Positions 22,820 through 34,856 of a stretch of DNA of 64,000 bases are shown here, piece after piece. Source of the DNA: Plasmodiophora brassicae. Lineage: Eukaryota; Endomyxa; Phytomyxea; Plasmodiophorida; Plasmodiophoridae. The notes under the pieces were generated by a model. The model searched no databases and was not told the DNA's origin. It saw nothing but the letters and a program-made list of their open reading frames with translations. The stretch lies in assembly GCA_039704465.1 (NCBI GenBank), contig JASFAU010000003.1, forward strand, positions 1,302,001-1,366,000, read 5' to 3'. Every line of letters starts with the position of its first letter. Positions within the stretch are counted from its first letter, which is position 1. Made by a program: the position numbers and the translations under genes.

Positions 22820-24167
22820 TCAGACCACCCCGACAAAGCCATACTGTGCTGCTCTGCGACCGCGTACGACACGTTGATCTAACATATCCTTCAGCGACGA
22901 ACAGTACCGAGAACCAATTTCAAGCGCGGGAGGGAAGTTCGATGACAACTGCTGTCGAACACGATCTAAGATCTCCTGGTCTCCACCTTGTGGCAGCATC
23001 TCAATGGATTCTACAAGCGGCGGAGTGAGGGGATTCGGACACTGCTTGTACCCGCATAGCTTACTTGTGCAGAAGTCTAGTGACAATGTGAACAGACACA
23101 GCTTCTTGGATGGGCCTTGCGTCAAGTTCGCCACGAGAACGGCCACGATGCTACTGCCTGTATTTGCATGTCACAATACCGCCACTGCGTTCCAAACGCA
23201 TACATACTGAAAGGAGCCGTCTTCAATAGATGCAGGCTATAGTCGCGTAAGAGAACGACTCTTCCACTACGATTGTGGTTCGCTATTCTCTCACCGAGGA
23301 AGTGTTCAGGTTCAAATCCTGTTGGCGCAGCCGTAAACTTAATGAAGGACACTTTCGAAGACGGAGAGCAAGGACGAGTGTACAGTGGGTCGATCAGGAA
23401 TTTCGGCTCGGAGAAGAACCTTACTACACTGCCACCAATCAGAGGTCGGCCTCTGCGACAGTACGATGAGATACTTACGACGAAGCAGGCCACATCGTGC
23501 CAGGCGCTGGCGGTTCGACACCAGTCGCTATCGTGAACGAAAAGTAACGTATGGCAATCGAACAGTCAATAACAACCCGGAAAGTGGCCGACCCGTCCTG
23601 CCCGATCGGGTGGATAACGCCGCTAGACTGATCCAGTTCGAAATGCGGATAATAACTCTGCAATGTGAAATGGAAGGCACATGGAGGAGCTGTCGGATCG
23701 AACGTGCTGGGGATGATACTGATAAAGTTCAACCGAGTTTGCTCTGGCGTCGGTTGGCGGAAATATCCCAGAGCGACAATACAGCTGTGATCCGCAGGTT
23801 GCACAACGGTAACGGAGAGATTGTGGTCAAGGACGGCGCCCAAGGCATTATTATCGGATGGCAGGACAGGGTCGTAGTCGAAGACCGCACTGGCAAACAC
23901 GCGGCTACTCACGAAAAGCTGCACATCATGCGGGTCGTGGCAGTCCCAGAAGTTCAAAACGTACTGCAGCGTCCCCGACGACACAACGACCTTGTACGAG
24001 ATCAGGAACCGACCGCAGCCGGTGAACCCAAGCGACACCTCGCGCAGCAACGGATGATCGCCGCCCAGGACCGACCTCAACGACAGGCAGAGGCGCCGCG
24101 GCACCCGCTCGTACATGCAACGCCGGGACGCGCCCGTCTCTCGCTCCCTCATCATCACACTCATCAT
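22820..24167 (-). CDS. Unrecognised gene, several exons
   Basis: The main exon (about 23475-24167) begins 'MMSVMMRERETGASRRCMYE' and has a strand-rich pattern: 'CGRFLISYKVVVSSGTLQYV', 'LNFWDCHDP', 'LFVSSRVFASAVFDYDPVLP', 'NLSVTVVQPADHSCIVALGY', 'FTLQSYYPHFEL'. Downstream frames (23122-23460 and 22820-23146, the latter with 'EILDRVRQQLSSNFPPALE') may be further exons. No family is recognised; a beta-sandwich ectodomain is a guess. The start is the first ATG in the good part of the frame. Confidence 0.35.
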
Positions 24168-24368
24168 GGCCGGGACCGATCCCCGATGCCCGCAGGAGGA
24201 GCCGCACGTCGTAATGTCCGTGGTGCGGAACTGCACCCCAGCACGCCGCGCAGCGTCAAGTCAGACGCAGTCGCCACTCGCCAGTCAACCGCAGTCGGTG
24301 AAAAGGGCAGCAGCAGAAAACCGCGTTGACTGCCCCGTTTTCATTTTCATTGTTCTGTTGTTGCTCGG

Positions 24369-24644
24369 TCAGGCAGCTGCAACGCGGGATGAGCCGTTGG
24401 CCGCGGCGCGGCGCCCGCGTTTCGTCAGTCGTGCGACGCGCTCCAGGCTGCCGATGACGGACGATGCCGTTGCGCACATCAGGACGGCTCCGGCAGCGAA
24501 CGCGGCGAACGCGACCCCGTTCGACACGGACACGGACGTCTGCGCCCCGGCCAGAACCAGGACCGTCGCTGGGACCATGCACACGGTTCCGACAGCGAAT
24601 TTCAGCAGCGGGAGGACGTGCACGTCAGACGCGCGCCCCACCAT
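24369..24644 (-). CDS. Two-helix membrane protein, possibly Vma21-like
   Basis: 91 residues from the ATG at 24644, with two hydrophobic segments ('LLKFAVGTVCMVPATVLVLA' and 'GVAFAAFAAGAVLMCATASS') and a basic C-terminal tail. Vma21, the ER assembly factor of the V-ATPase, has this size, hairpin layout and a proline after the first helix start; the resemblance is topological and not diagnostic. It diverges from histidyl-tRNA synthetase with about 115 bases between starts, so the two probably share a promoter region. Confidence 0.45.
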   Translation of the reverse strand: MVGRASDVHVLPLLKFAVGTVCMVPATVLVLAGAQTSVSVSNGVAFAAFAAGAVLMCATASSVIGSLERVARLTKRGRRAAANGSSRVAAA

Positions 24645-24759
24645 GATGCAAATGCGTAATATCGGCCGGCATTTAGAATAGGCACGTCATGGTGCGGGAC
24701 AGGCAGGCTCCACAACAGATACGGTATGCCCGCGCCCTATTTGCGGCTTTGCGAAGCGC

Positions 24760-26331
24760 ATGGCCACGGTTCGTGCGGCACGAGGGTTTCGCGATGCGCT
24801 CGCTGTGGATGGCGCCGCGCTGATGAATGTCGAGGCCGGGTTTCGAACGCTCGTGCAGCTGTACGGTTTCAAACCGGTGTACCTGCCGGTCTGCGAACGC
24901 CGCTCGTTGTTCGACCGTGCCAATGGCGATACGGTTGCCAGCAAGGAACTGTTCGCATTAGACGCAACGATGGATGAGGAACAACTCGTTCTACGCCCCG
25001 AGGTACCCTGCTGTGTTTCAAAGTATTCAAGCTCTGAACGCGTGTGCTGGCATAGGGGACTGCCGGCGCCCTACGCGCTTCGTTGCACCATGGTGGCGAT
25101 CGTATCGCCGAGGTCAACAAGCGTATCATGTACTGTGGGCCGATGTTCAGGCACGAGCGCCCACAAGCAGGGCGGTTTCGACAGTTCAGCCAGTTCGGCG
25201 TCGAGCACCTCAATGAGACCAGCCCGCTTGCCGATGCCGAGCTGATCGAGATGGCCCACCGATGCCTGGTCTTTCTCGGCGTTCGCGACCATGTCACGCT
25301 GAAGATCAACTGCCTCGGGTGCCCCGCCGCACGATCCAGTTCGTTGGGCGTTCCCGTTGCACTGGTTCCAGCCAACCCGTGACGCGTGTGGTGATGACAG
25401 GTTTCTCGGAGGCGTTAACCGAGTATCTTCGACCGATCGCCGGCGAGCTGAGCGAGAGGAGCCAGGAACGTTTAGAACGCGGCCACGTCATGCGCATTCT
25501 GGATTCCAATGACAAGCACGACATTGCCGCTTTGCGAGACGCCCCCCGCTTAGAGGTTCGTTCTAGATCCATCTGCCTGACGTCGGGTCTGACGACCCTG
25601 AGCGCAGTCGTTCATCGGCGAGGCCAGCAGGGCATCGTTCAATCGTATTCTGAATATCCTTCACCTTCTCGACATTCAGCACGAGTATGACCATCGACTT
25701 GTACGGGGCCTGGATTACTACGGCGATACGACATTCGAGTTCGTCGCCAAGGACCGGCACGATTGCTTGGGCAAGCAGCAGATGACATTGCTGGCTGGCG
25801 GCCGGTACAACGAGCTAAGTCTCGCGATCGGCTGGAGGAACGCAGTTCCTGCAGTTGGATGGGCCGCCGGCCTTGAACGAATCGTCCTCCTGCAAAGTGC
25901 CATCGATGTCAGCTGGGATCTGGTGCCCCGTTGCCGTGTGCCGTTCTGACGTGTACCGATTGTAGCCGAAGATCGTTGCTCCTGTGTCGAAACCCGAGGT
26001 TGCTGTTGTGGTCCTCAGCTCGCATGGCGAGAACTTGGCAATGGCGATATGCCGAAACCTTCGGACGGAGAGTCTCACGGTCGTCCAGCGCTTTGAGCAT
26101 ACCTCCGCCCAGTCCATGTTTCGGTGGGCATCGAAAGTCGGCGCCCAAGTTGCCATTGTCATTGGCGAGGACGAGATCAGGGACTGCCGGGTCAAGATCA
26201 AGGATCTAACGACGCAGAGACAGGAAGATGTCAAGTTCGACCTGATCTCGGTGACGGTCGTTGAGATGCTCTGCAAAATCAACGCTGGTGATCTTGGCAA
26301 ACATCTGAAACTAGGCTCGGCCGGCACATAA
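24760..26331 (+). CDS. HARS: Histidyl-tRNA synthetase
   Basis: Class II synthetase that charges tRNA-His. Exon 1 (ATG 24760) gives 'ARGFRDALAVDGAAL' and 'YGFKPVYLPVCERRSLFDR', ending 'LVLRPE' of motif 1. Exon 2 gives 'GTAGALRASLHHGG' and motif 2 'MFRHERPQAGRFRQFSQFGV'. Then come 'EALTEYLRPIAGELSERSQE' with 'RILDSNDKHDI', the His-A block 'RLVRGLDYYGDTTFEF', motif 3 region 'LLAGGRYNEL' and 'PAVGWAAGLERI', and a C-terminal anticodon-binding domain starting 'KPEVAVVVLSSHGENLAMAI'. Introns lie about 25003-25055, 25320-25406 and 25556-25608, plus one near 25910-25985. 'FRHERPQAGR' is the bacterial/mitochondrial-style motif 2. No targeting peptide is visible at this start. Confidence 0.93.
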
Positions 26332-26441
26332 AATACAACGAGGGTACCTTCTCCTACGTCGGTGCCGGTGTGCACACGTATTCGTAATCACGAGGCGTTG
26401 TATAGACATCACGTGGGCGAGAAGCAGCACCAACGACGGTT

Positions 26442-27143
26442 CTACATATCAGCGCCGCTGTACTCGTCGATAAGCTTCTGCACCTCTTCCATCAGGTAGT
26501 CCTTCTCCACCATCACGGTCTTGCCGTCGACCAGCCTCACGTCGATCGAGAAATCGACACAGCAGACTGCAGCAGTATTCAATTCCACCATACAGCGTTC
26601 CTGTAATATCGATGTGGACGTACGCTCCTGGTTGTTCTGGTTCCAAATCATTAGATGAAGGCGAAGGCTGCCGGCGAACGGGACTCTGGGAAACTGGAAC
26701 TTATACTGAAGAACGGCGCTGTCATCGGCGTCCTTCGGGCACGTGAAGGTGGCGCTGAGCGCGCACAGGTCCCCGCTTTCGTGTACGAGCTCGTACTTGT
26801 CCATGTAGATCTAATCGAACGGCGCGGTTATTTGCCCGTTCAGCGCGGTTCGCAGGCCGATGTACCTTCAGGTCGTAGTGGCTGCCATGGTCCACCTTCT
26901 TCTTGATGGACAGGCCGATGTTGGCCAGCGCCGACTCACCAGGCTTCACGGGATACGGCGAGATGTCAATCTGCATTCATCGTTCAACGAGGTGGCGTAG
27001 GGCAGGCGTCAAATGGCGCGGACGGATTTGATCACAAGGCGGGACGCGTCATCAGCCTGGTTCCCTGCACAACTGCTAAACGGGATCGGGAACGCGTTCG
27101 CGCCGCTGAGCACCGCCAGCGTGATAACCAACCAGTACGCCAT
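26442..27143 (-). CDS. Secreted ML-domain (MD-2/NPC2-like) lipid-binding protein
   Basis: Small secreted beta-sandwich protein that binds lipids or sterols in its core. Four exons. Exon 1 (ATG 27143) is a signal peptide 'MAYWLVITLAVLSGANA' followed by 'FPIPFSSCAG'. Exon 2 gives 'IDISPYPVKPGESALANIGL' and 'VDHGSHYDLK'. Exon 3 has 'YELVHESGDLCALSATFTCP' and 'FAGSLRLHLMIWNQNNQE'. Exon 4 starts 'CCVDFSIDVRLVDGK'. This order (Cys after the leader, 'i..sP.pv.PG', a CP pair, and a final C-x-D-F strand) matches the ML family of NPC2 and fungal PG/PI transfer protein. The introns are about 26976-27022, 26813-26867 and 26573-26632. The apparent Met before exon 2 lies inside an intron. Confidence 0.82.
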
Positions 27144-27357
27144 CGTTCCAGGCTGTGAGCAACCCGTTCCACCGGGCTACACCGGTATTCTACCACTGGG
27201 ACTAGTCGCTGTATGTAGGAGGCCCAGCCCAATCGCCAACCGGCCATGCCAGGGCGAGAGTGAGCAAGCGTCTCCCAGTTTGTTAGTCACTTTATATGTT
27301 GCGCCCACCGAATTGGTCGCCCGAACCAGGACACGAGTTCGCTCCTCGATCCACGAC

Positions 27358-27729
27358 TACTTGTCGACACGTCGAGACGCGGTGGTATCTCTTTCGGATG
27401 GTGGCGTGCAGCGTAGCCTATGTTCCACCCAATGTGACACCTGGCACTGCTGGTTACAGTCTAGACGAACCGCCGAATCAGCAACGCGTTATGGTATCGC
27501 AACGCGCCAGCTTACATCGCGCCGAGCGACAACGACCGCAAACAGCCAGGGATGGTGCGCACCGTCCACAGAACGCACACCTGTGCATGCGGTGCTGACG
27601 ACGAGGACGACCTTGAAGCACGAGCCGAATCATGAAGACGGCCGGCGTCAGCATCGTCTTGGTGCGCCCCACGAACCGGACACTCCACGACGCCTGCACC
27701 GCCTTGCTGTCCGTTGGCATCGGGCGCAT
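27358..27729 (-). CDS. MYND-type zinc-finger protein (start uncertain)
   Basis: After removing an intron of about 56 bases (near 27462-27517), the reading becomes a perfect MYND finger: 'CAFCGRCAPSLAVCGRC', then 'RSARYCNQQCQVSHWVEHRL', then 'RC'. The C-x2-C, C-x2-C, Y-C-x3-C and H-x3-C spacings are all present. MYND fingers bind proline-rich peptides in protein-protein contacts. A plausible start is the Met at 27729, giving about 105 residues, but open frames continue to about 28190 on this strand and an upstream exon is likely. The protein ends at 27358 shortly after the finger. Confidence 0.7.
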
Positions 27730-28324
27730 CTTCCTCCCTGAATCCAGGCACATGACATGCCGACCCTGACGGGCGAAGACACCGACCCCTGGGGCGCGTC
27801 TCTCTCAGTACAGGCCACCGTGGCAACCCCATCGCGCGGCGCCTCACCTTGGACACGAACGAACGTGGCCCCGGCTTGAAACCGTGCCTGAACACGACGG
27901 TACACACGGCTAGAGACGCGGACGACACGCGGGCGAGCGGTCTTGCTCGCCTGTCGTACGGGTCGACCCATGCCACGTGTGGACAACAACAGCCCTGCGC
28001 GCGTTATGCGAACGCGTGCGCCCCAACAGTCGGCGAAATTCGACGACGCTCGCGAACGCCGACGGACGAGCTGACAGGCGGCAGCGGGATGGGCCCGGAG
28101 CGGCCAACGACGACCTTTGGTTGGCGATGGGATGACCAATCTGGGGTGACGCTTGAAATGGCGCCGCACATGACACGTTTTTAGACGCACCCGCGCCGGC
28201 CGTTCAGCCCTGGCGCGGCGGCAGTTGCACCTGATGATCGACGCGCAGTCTTGGGCAATGGGACGACGGCCACTGCTGGCGTCATGTTAGACGTCTGTAT
28301 GGAGAATGCCAGGAGGGGGCATGT

Positions 28325-31300
28325 TCACACGGTGTCCATGTCGTTGTCGTCGACGGTGCGTTCATCGTCGTCGACTAGGCCTGAATCTTCCTCCATCTCT
28401 TCATCGGGTTCGTCTGGGTCGCCGTCTTCTTCTTCGTCGCCGTCCCCCTCTTCGTCTTCGGGTACGTCGTCGTCTTCGTCGGATCCCTCGTTGTCTTCGG
28501 CGTCGCTGTCGCGGACGACGCGACCGTCAATCGTCCGGTGCTTGAGGTTCGAGCAGGAGAACTTCGCGACGGCCAGGATGTCGTTGGAGATGAACAGCTC
28601 CTTGACTTTGAAGATGAAGGCCTCCAGCGTGCGCTTAAGGGCAGGGACGCGTGCGGAGAGCGATGCCGTTTTCAGCGACTTGACGTGGGCGCAGATGCGT
28701 TGCATGATACGCGTGGACTTTTGCACGACCTCGATCAGGTGAATGATCGGCTTGCGGTAGCCATCGAAATTCTTGCTGAGGTACGGGAAGTGCTTCATGA
28801 TGCCATCAACAAATGACTGTCCAGCGTGGATAACGACATTCAGAGCACTGGGCGAAGGACGTAAGCTGGCAGCATTGTGGACGACGGCGCATATGCACGG
28901 TGGTACCTCGTCTTGGCAAACGACGCCACCAGTTCCTGTAGTTGGGCAAACAGTTCAGCTCTGGTGGTCAGGTCCCCGACGAATTCTAGGACATTGCCTC
29001 GGGAAATGTCTAGTGACTTGGACAGATGCGTCAGGCACTGCCGCAATACACGGTCAGAAGAACACCAGCATTCCGAAAGGTTTTCGCTGACCGATTTGAG
29101 GAAATAGACAAGCGTCTGCTTGTTCAGGGCCTTCGGGGGCGGGGCATCGTCCTCGTTGTCGTTTTCGCCCTCAACATTGCGCCGGCGAATGATGGCAGGG
29201 AAATACCGTGTCGCGAACAAACGGATGACTTGGCAGGGATGCGGCGCGTAGTTGATGTATAGGTTCGCAAGTACGCCAACATTGCTTGCCTTCGGTTTGT
29301 ACTCATCACGCCAGTGCTCCGTCAAGAGGGCGAATGCGCTCGCTGATAATCGTTGGGACAGGCGACCATGGTCGTCGATGGAGGATGACTCGAGCAGATC
29401 GGCAACCATTTGGCATATTGTTACTGGAACGGTCAGCGGGAGCTCAGTCGGAAGCAGATCTAACAGTCTGTCCGCCAGGTTGCGACGGGCAACACCAAGG
29501 CGGATGTTCTCACCGTGATCCCCCTCGATCGAGCAGAAATCGGTTATGATGGCGACCAAAACGGCTTGCCCGGCTGGAGCTTTCAGTGACGAACAATTAA
29601 TGCAAAGGTGAAGGCATCGGAGAATGGTTGAAATGCAGCGCTCCACCACATCCTATAAGGTGGCGACAGTTAGAAATGGCAACAGAGTTTCGTCACACAG
29701 CACTAACGCTATCGAGCTCATCAAGCCTGGCTTCATCGCCAGGATTCAAAAGTCGACGTAGATGCTCGCCGAGGCACCAGAACACGCGTCGGCGACCACA
29801 ATCGGTGACGTCATTCTGCTTTCCGTACCCGAGCAGTGCAAGGTAGTCCAGCGCGTCGCACTGGAACCTGTCATCACCGCCAGCCGGGGAACGCTTGGGG
29901 GACCGAATAGTCACCGTACGCGACAGAGCGCCCTTGAGGGACTCGTGTAGCTCAGCGAGCACGTACAGAAGCATATCGACCTGAAGAGCAGCCAGTCAAG
30001 ACTGAACACATATGCGAGTGACGAGATGACGGACATGCATGACGCCCATAGTTCGGTCCTGATCTGATGCAGTTGAAACAGAAAACTGGACCTCTTGCGT
30101 CAGCAACGTAAAGACCCGTGGCTTCGACATACCGTGTCAGGTCGAGCAGTCATGCATACACATAACAGGGTACCGTGAATGGCCGCATCAGTCCCTCAAG
30201 TCTGGAACTTATAACCTCGTCACTGGACTTTTTCGTTTTGGATACCTAACCGAATTAGAGGCAGGCAAAGGACACCGTCAACCTGGTACCTTAGAGGTAG
30301 CTAACAGTGCTCGCTTCGTAGCAGGCAGGCCAATTGGTACCAGAGAAGACACGACGTCACTGGGAAACCGTTTCATTCGCGAAATGATGTCGATGATATC
30401 GGCGATACGAGATATACAATTCCCTAAACGTAAAACTTTCTTCAGGGTGTGGAGCCGAACAATAACGAGCACCACCTACTGATTATTGTCTCATCAAGAC
30501 TTCCAGAAAACGCGTTTAGGATCGCTCTGAACCAGTTCGCGGCGTGAAGCAGCGCGCTGAAAGCAATGACTATGGATTCCTTATCCAAGCAGTCGATGTC
30601 TTCTAGCACCCCGTAATCGAAAAGTGTAACCGAAGCAGTTACAAGGCCATCTTCATCTTCTTCGCGCACATCAGACTGGTCGCGACCATACTCACTGAGC
30701 AGTTCAGCCATGGAGGGGAGCATTTGAAATGCATCATGCTTTTCGCGGTCACACAAAACCGGTAGAATCTGGATACAGACATCGCTGCCCGGGAAGCCAT
30801 ACATCCGTTCAGACTGGCAAATACCGGTTACAGCATGAACTGTGCTCTATGAAGACACTGTTACCCGGAGCCTCGGATGCTCTCTGACAACTGCTGGTCC
30901 AATGTCAGGTATCGACAGAAACGCCTCTGCGTACACCTTGAGAATCCGACTAAAGTATTTCAGCACTGTCAACAACAAAGAGACTAACGGCAGTGTACCT
31001 CGCAATCTGATCGACAACGTCATAATGGATGGTGCGCTGGAAAATCAGTAGCTGCTCGCAGAGAAACGCCGCTGACCCCTGCACGCGGACGTTAGTGGCG
31101 CTCATTCCGTACGGTGGGATACTTACAAATGACTTGCTGGTGTATTCGGCAAGAGGTGATAAGAGGATTAGGTCGAGCTCGCTACCTTGGTTCGCACCGC
31201 TAGAATCACGAGGGGCTGGGACACACAGTGAGTACGGTTATCAAGGTTCAGTAAAAGAATGCTACCTATTTGAGCGATAAAAGACAACGCCCCGATTATA

Positions 31301-33430
31301 CCGGCACGCTGAAACACAAAATTTGGCTGGGAAAAGTTCTTCTTGATGAATATGATCAAATCTGAAGCATTGTCCAGGATCGACATAGGACGCCCATTCG
31401 CCATGCCAGCATAGCACTGCCAACAGCCCGGCTTCAAAGATGTATACCGATAGCCAAACGGTGTGTTACCTTTGCCACCGCATTAAAGAACGTTCGAATC
31501 TGGAAGCTGGTCATTCGATGGCAATAATCAAGGATTCCTTTGACGTAGGGGAGGTATGGTCCCATCTCACGAGGTGAGCTGGTACACATGGTTTCCAGAA
31601 GCGATAGTGCATGGTCCATTTCGCGTGGGGCGCCGGAACCAATATGGGTGACTATAGACGACACAATATCCTGAGGAACAAAGCCACGTCACGACAGGTT
31701 TGCTACGGCGCAACGGTGGTACATGTTTGATGGGCGTGCTGGTGGATAGCTGCTGAAAGACAGAATTGTACACTAGGCATGCCGCATCTTGGAGGGTAGC
31801 ATCACCGCTGCGCATCATAACCTGCAAGAATGTCAGGAACATAGTAATCCGCCGTAAGCCACCTGTACGTCATGGCCCAACCTCAGCGAGTGCTAGAGCG
31901 GGTTTGGAAATCAGGGCGCACACTTCGCTACTGGGAACAAGGGCTTGCCGCAGTACCCCATTGACGTTGTCACATTCGGCGTTGAACCATTTCTTTGCAA
32001 TCGAGATTATCCGAGTCGAATAGGCCGGGTTAGCTGAGAGCAAAACTAAGCACCAAACGGCAATGGGTGACAACTCGGCAGGTTGAGAGCCAAGTGTCGA
32101 TAGGTATTTCAACCAAGCCGTCTCCAGACGCTTGTGATGTTGCATTCCAAGGCGAATTTGCTCTGCGAAGCAACGCAGTCAGCTTAAAACTGAATTATTA
32201 AATTGCCTTGTCTAACCAATAACGAGGATGACGCCGTCATCGCTCTGCTTGCCCGACCCTCTCCCCAAGGTCTTGAGGCTATCAGCGATGGAAGCCACAA
32301 CCTAGGACGATACGCTGAGTAGAACAGTCGTAAGTCACGTGCGCACAGCCACCTTTTCGGCATCCTTCTTGTCGCAAGTCTGGAGCAAGAATCTGATGAT
32401 GACTGGCAAATCGTCAACCGGAGACGAGTCAAGCAACGACTGGACCGAATCCCGAACTGTTGCCTGCAAATAGCAACATTAAATTGTGAGCGGGGCGCGG
32501 CGAACGTACACGCACTGTTAGAGTATCGTCAATGTCCAGGTTCGACAGAGCATCGAGAACGTTTACGGTCAACGTGGTATCATCCGCCATCAGTTCTTGC
32601 AGGGCAAGGACAAGAGTCGAATGGTCGCCATCGGTGACAATATCAGGAATTGCAGATACAAGTTCTTTCTGGAGCGATGCTGGACAGGCGGCAAGGAGTT
32701 CCAGCAGCGCAGCAATCAGATCTTCCTGATCGAATACAGTATCCATGAACCGCAGCTGATGCAGAATAAGCCGGGGGACGTCTGTCCAGAGGGACGAATT
32801 GCTTCGTGGCACGAGTTAACATCAGATCAGGTACCAGCAGACAGGCGCCAGATAACCTACTCCTGGCCTTCGCAAAATTCAGGCATCCTCCCCAGGAGGT
32901 ACTTGATGAGCGATTTCTGAAGTGACGGGACTCCCAACAGGACGCGCATTAGACTTTCGCCGGACGATCGCATTACATCGCCTTCGTCCGAACCACTGGT
33001 CGCCGACGGCTGAAGGATCTTCCTGAGCTCGCTGTCATCTTCTAGAAGCGATTCCAATTCCTTGATGAACCTGGGTCATGGTAAACATTCAGGCAGCTGG
33101 ACCACGCAACATGACGATGTATCTGACTCATTGATCACGGTAGGGTTATCCCTCAGTTTCCGCTCCAGAGACCATCGCACCTCAGGCCCATTATCTACGC
33201 CATACAATCTCACCTCAACCAATGCCCACGCCAATCCGGAACCCACACTGACTGATCAGATGCGGCTGGTGATCCCGGCTCAGCACGACGTGGCCGCCGC
33301 CTTCGATCAGTTCGTGCAACGCGCTGGGCGCCCGCGAACCACCTGCTCCAGGGGCCAGCCGGCGGCGCTTCTCCACCCCGATCTCCTGCTTGCCGCTGCT
33401 TGGACGCCTGCCCGACGACGCCTCGTACAT
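28325..33430 (-). CDS. FANCD2: Fanconi anemia group D2 protein
   Basis: Large helical-repeat protein that, with FANCI, clamps DNA and is monoubiquitinated during interstrand cross-link repair. ATG at 33430 opens a short basic tail as in animal FANCD2. Successive exons match the family: 'WSLERKLRDN' and 'IKELESLLEDDSELRKIL' (33020-33180), 'ESLMRVLLGVPSLQKSLIKY' (about 32920), 'LILHQLRFMDTVFDQEDLIA' and 'LTVNVLDALSNLDIDDTL' (32520-32780), 'LHAANWFRAILNAFSGSLDE' (30490-30550), 'KQTLVYFLKSVSENLSECW' (29060-29110), and the diagnostic end 'VQKSTRIMQRICAHVKSLKT' and 'RVPALKRTLEAFIFKVKELF' (28590-28720). A long acidic tail follows to 28325. Many short introns; only some were placed. Identity is firm. 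Confidence 0.92.
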
Positions 33431-33581
33431 ACCACTCTACTTTGATGCAAATATGCAGCTCTGCGGCTGACTGGACAGAGTGAGGTGAAGGGGGCTGGCC
33501 GTCGCAAAAACAGCGCTCCCGCCTCCCGCAACCTGCGGTTCCCCTGAAACCTGTCCACCAAGTTAGTCTCCAGTTGTGGAC

Positions 33582-33609
33582 CACTACCTACCTACCTACC
33601 TACATACAT
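33582..33609. repeat. (CTAC)n microsatellite
   Basis: Run of 'ctac' units followed by 'atac' units in the intergenic gap between FANCD2 and the pseudokinase gene. Confidence 0.8.
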
Positions 33610-33685
33610 AGCGATCTCGGTTGGAGCAGCGGGTTGTGCGAGGCAGAACCGCTGTGCCCGCTTGCGGGTCCAGATTGTGAGCGGG

Positions 33686-34749
33686 ATGGCCGCGCAAGCC
33701 CAATATGAATCGCAGCAGCCGATGGCCGCGTCTGACAGGCGTTGGGGTGGCGACGACAGAACGCCGTTCGCCAATGTAGAGTTTCTCGACGCTGGCCGGG
33801 TATGGTACGTAGGCGTTGCCGTCATGGCCAGGGGCGCGCTGTTATTGATGACGTATCGCAGCGGTGGTGGGTTCACACTGTACAAGGCGTTCGATGGCAA
33901 ACGTATGGTTGTTGTTGTCGGGGACAACGTCGCGGAACGCGAGGACCGAGGTGTTCGCGCGGTCATCGACCTCATCGATGTCTGCTTACGAGACGACCCG
34001 TCCTGCACGCTGCCGGCGATTGGGAGGTTCCACCGTGACTCCCGCCATTACGTATGCTGTTGTTGGATCCCTCAATGCCGGGACCTGCCCTTACGATCCC
34101 AAACTTAGGTCGTCCTGGACGGAACCTGTACGACGGTATTAACGATACTAGGGAAGACCAGCCGCCAGGCCATCGTCGAAACAGAAGTGGTCGATGTCTG
34201 CGCGTCGATATTACGGGGCCTCGCCGTTCTCCATCGTCGGCAACTTCAGCACCGCCATGTTTCCTGCGACACGGTCTTCGTCGGGACGCACGGCGACCTT
34301 CGCCTGGGTATACACGGGTCTTTCTCCAGCCCGCTTACGTGGTCATGGCTCAGTTTGGTATCAGGAGGGTTCATGGATGCAGCAATAACGCTGGCTGAGA
34401 GGCCCCAGGATGGTTGCCGCTTATTCGATCATTCCGAAGATGTGCATGCCCTGGGCGTCACCGCTCTCCGACTGCTAATGGGACAGGACTGTAACGACGA
34501 CCCAGATCGCGTACGTTCTACCCAGTTCAAAACCCGCCTACGCTCATGCCTGTTACACATTAGATGCTGAATAGCCTCGTTGTATCTGGCAACTGCTCGT
34601 TGGTCCTTCTGGATTTCATCGTTTTGTGCCTGGACCCAGATAACGAGGCTAACACTGTCGAGCAGTTGCTGAGAGTAAGTAACAACCGGCCCAGATCTCG
34701 TCAACGTCCCACTTACGCAGTGCTGTCGGTTAACAGCACCCTGTACTGA
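33686..34749 (+). CDS. Kinase-like protein, probably catalytically dead
   Basis: ATG at 33686. The first exon carries a kinase N-lobe-like strand pattern ('GGGFTLYKAFDGKRMVVVVG'). After an intron ending near 34135 the second exon reads 'VDVCASILRGLAVLHRRQLQ', then 'HRHVSCDTVFVG' and 'DLRLGIHGSFS', followed by 'SEDVHALGVTALRLLMGQD'. This is the layout of a kinase C-lobe (alphaE helix, catalytic loop, DFG position, alphaF 'D+ALG' block). The HRD Asp is replaced (HRH) and the DFG position reads GIHG, so it should not transfer phosphate in the usual way. A third exon begins near 34565 ('VVSGNCSLVLLDFIVLCLDP'). A strong 5' splice site 'gtaagt' at about 34674 suggests the gene continues into the next feature. 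Confidence 0.55.
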
Positions 34750-34856
34750 CCAGAGACCGAGCATCAGCTCCATCGCGTTTCCCACATGTAATGTGCACAA
34801 AGACTATCCCAGCATGACGGTCGGACTGACGGTCGTGGAAGGAGGACCCACTGCAG

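Noticed and set aside
23385..24329. 314-residue plus-strand frame
   Set aside because: Overlaps a minus-strand frame with better strand-like hydrophobic pattern; the plus frame is Arg/Gln/His-rich and lacks any family. Neither is certain.
27648..28190. Long Arg-rich frames on both strands
   Set aside because: No domain, extreme Arg bias, and overlapping open frames in several phases. They may hide a 5' exon of the MYND gene but no single frame is supported.
28360..28510. TCG/TCT-rich stretch that looks like a simple repeat
   Set aside because: It encodes the acidic Asp/Glu tail of FANCD2 on the minus strand, so it is coding low complexity.
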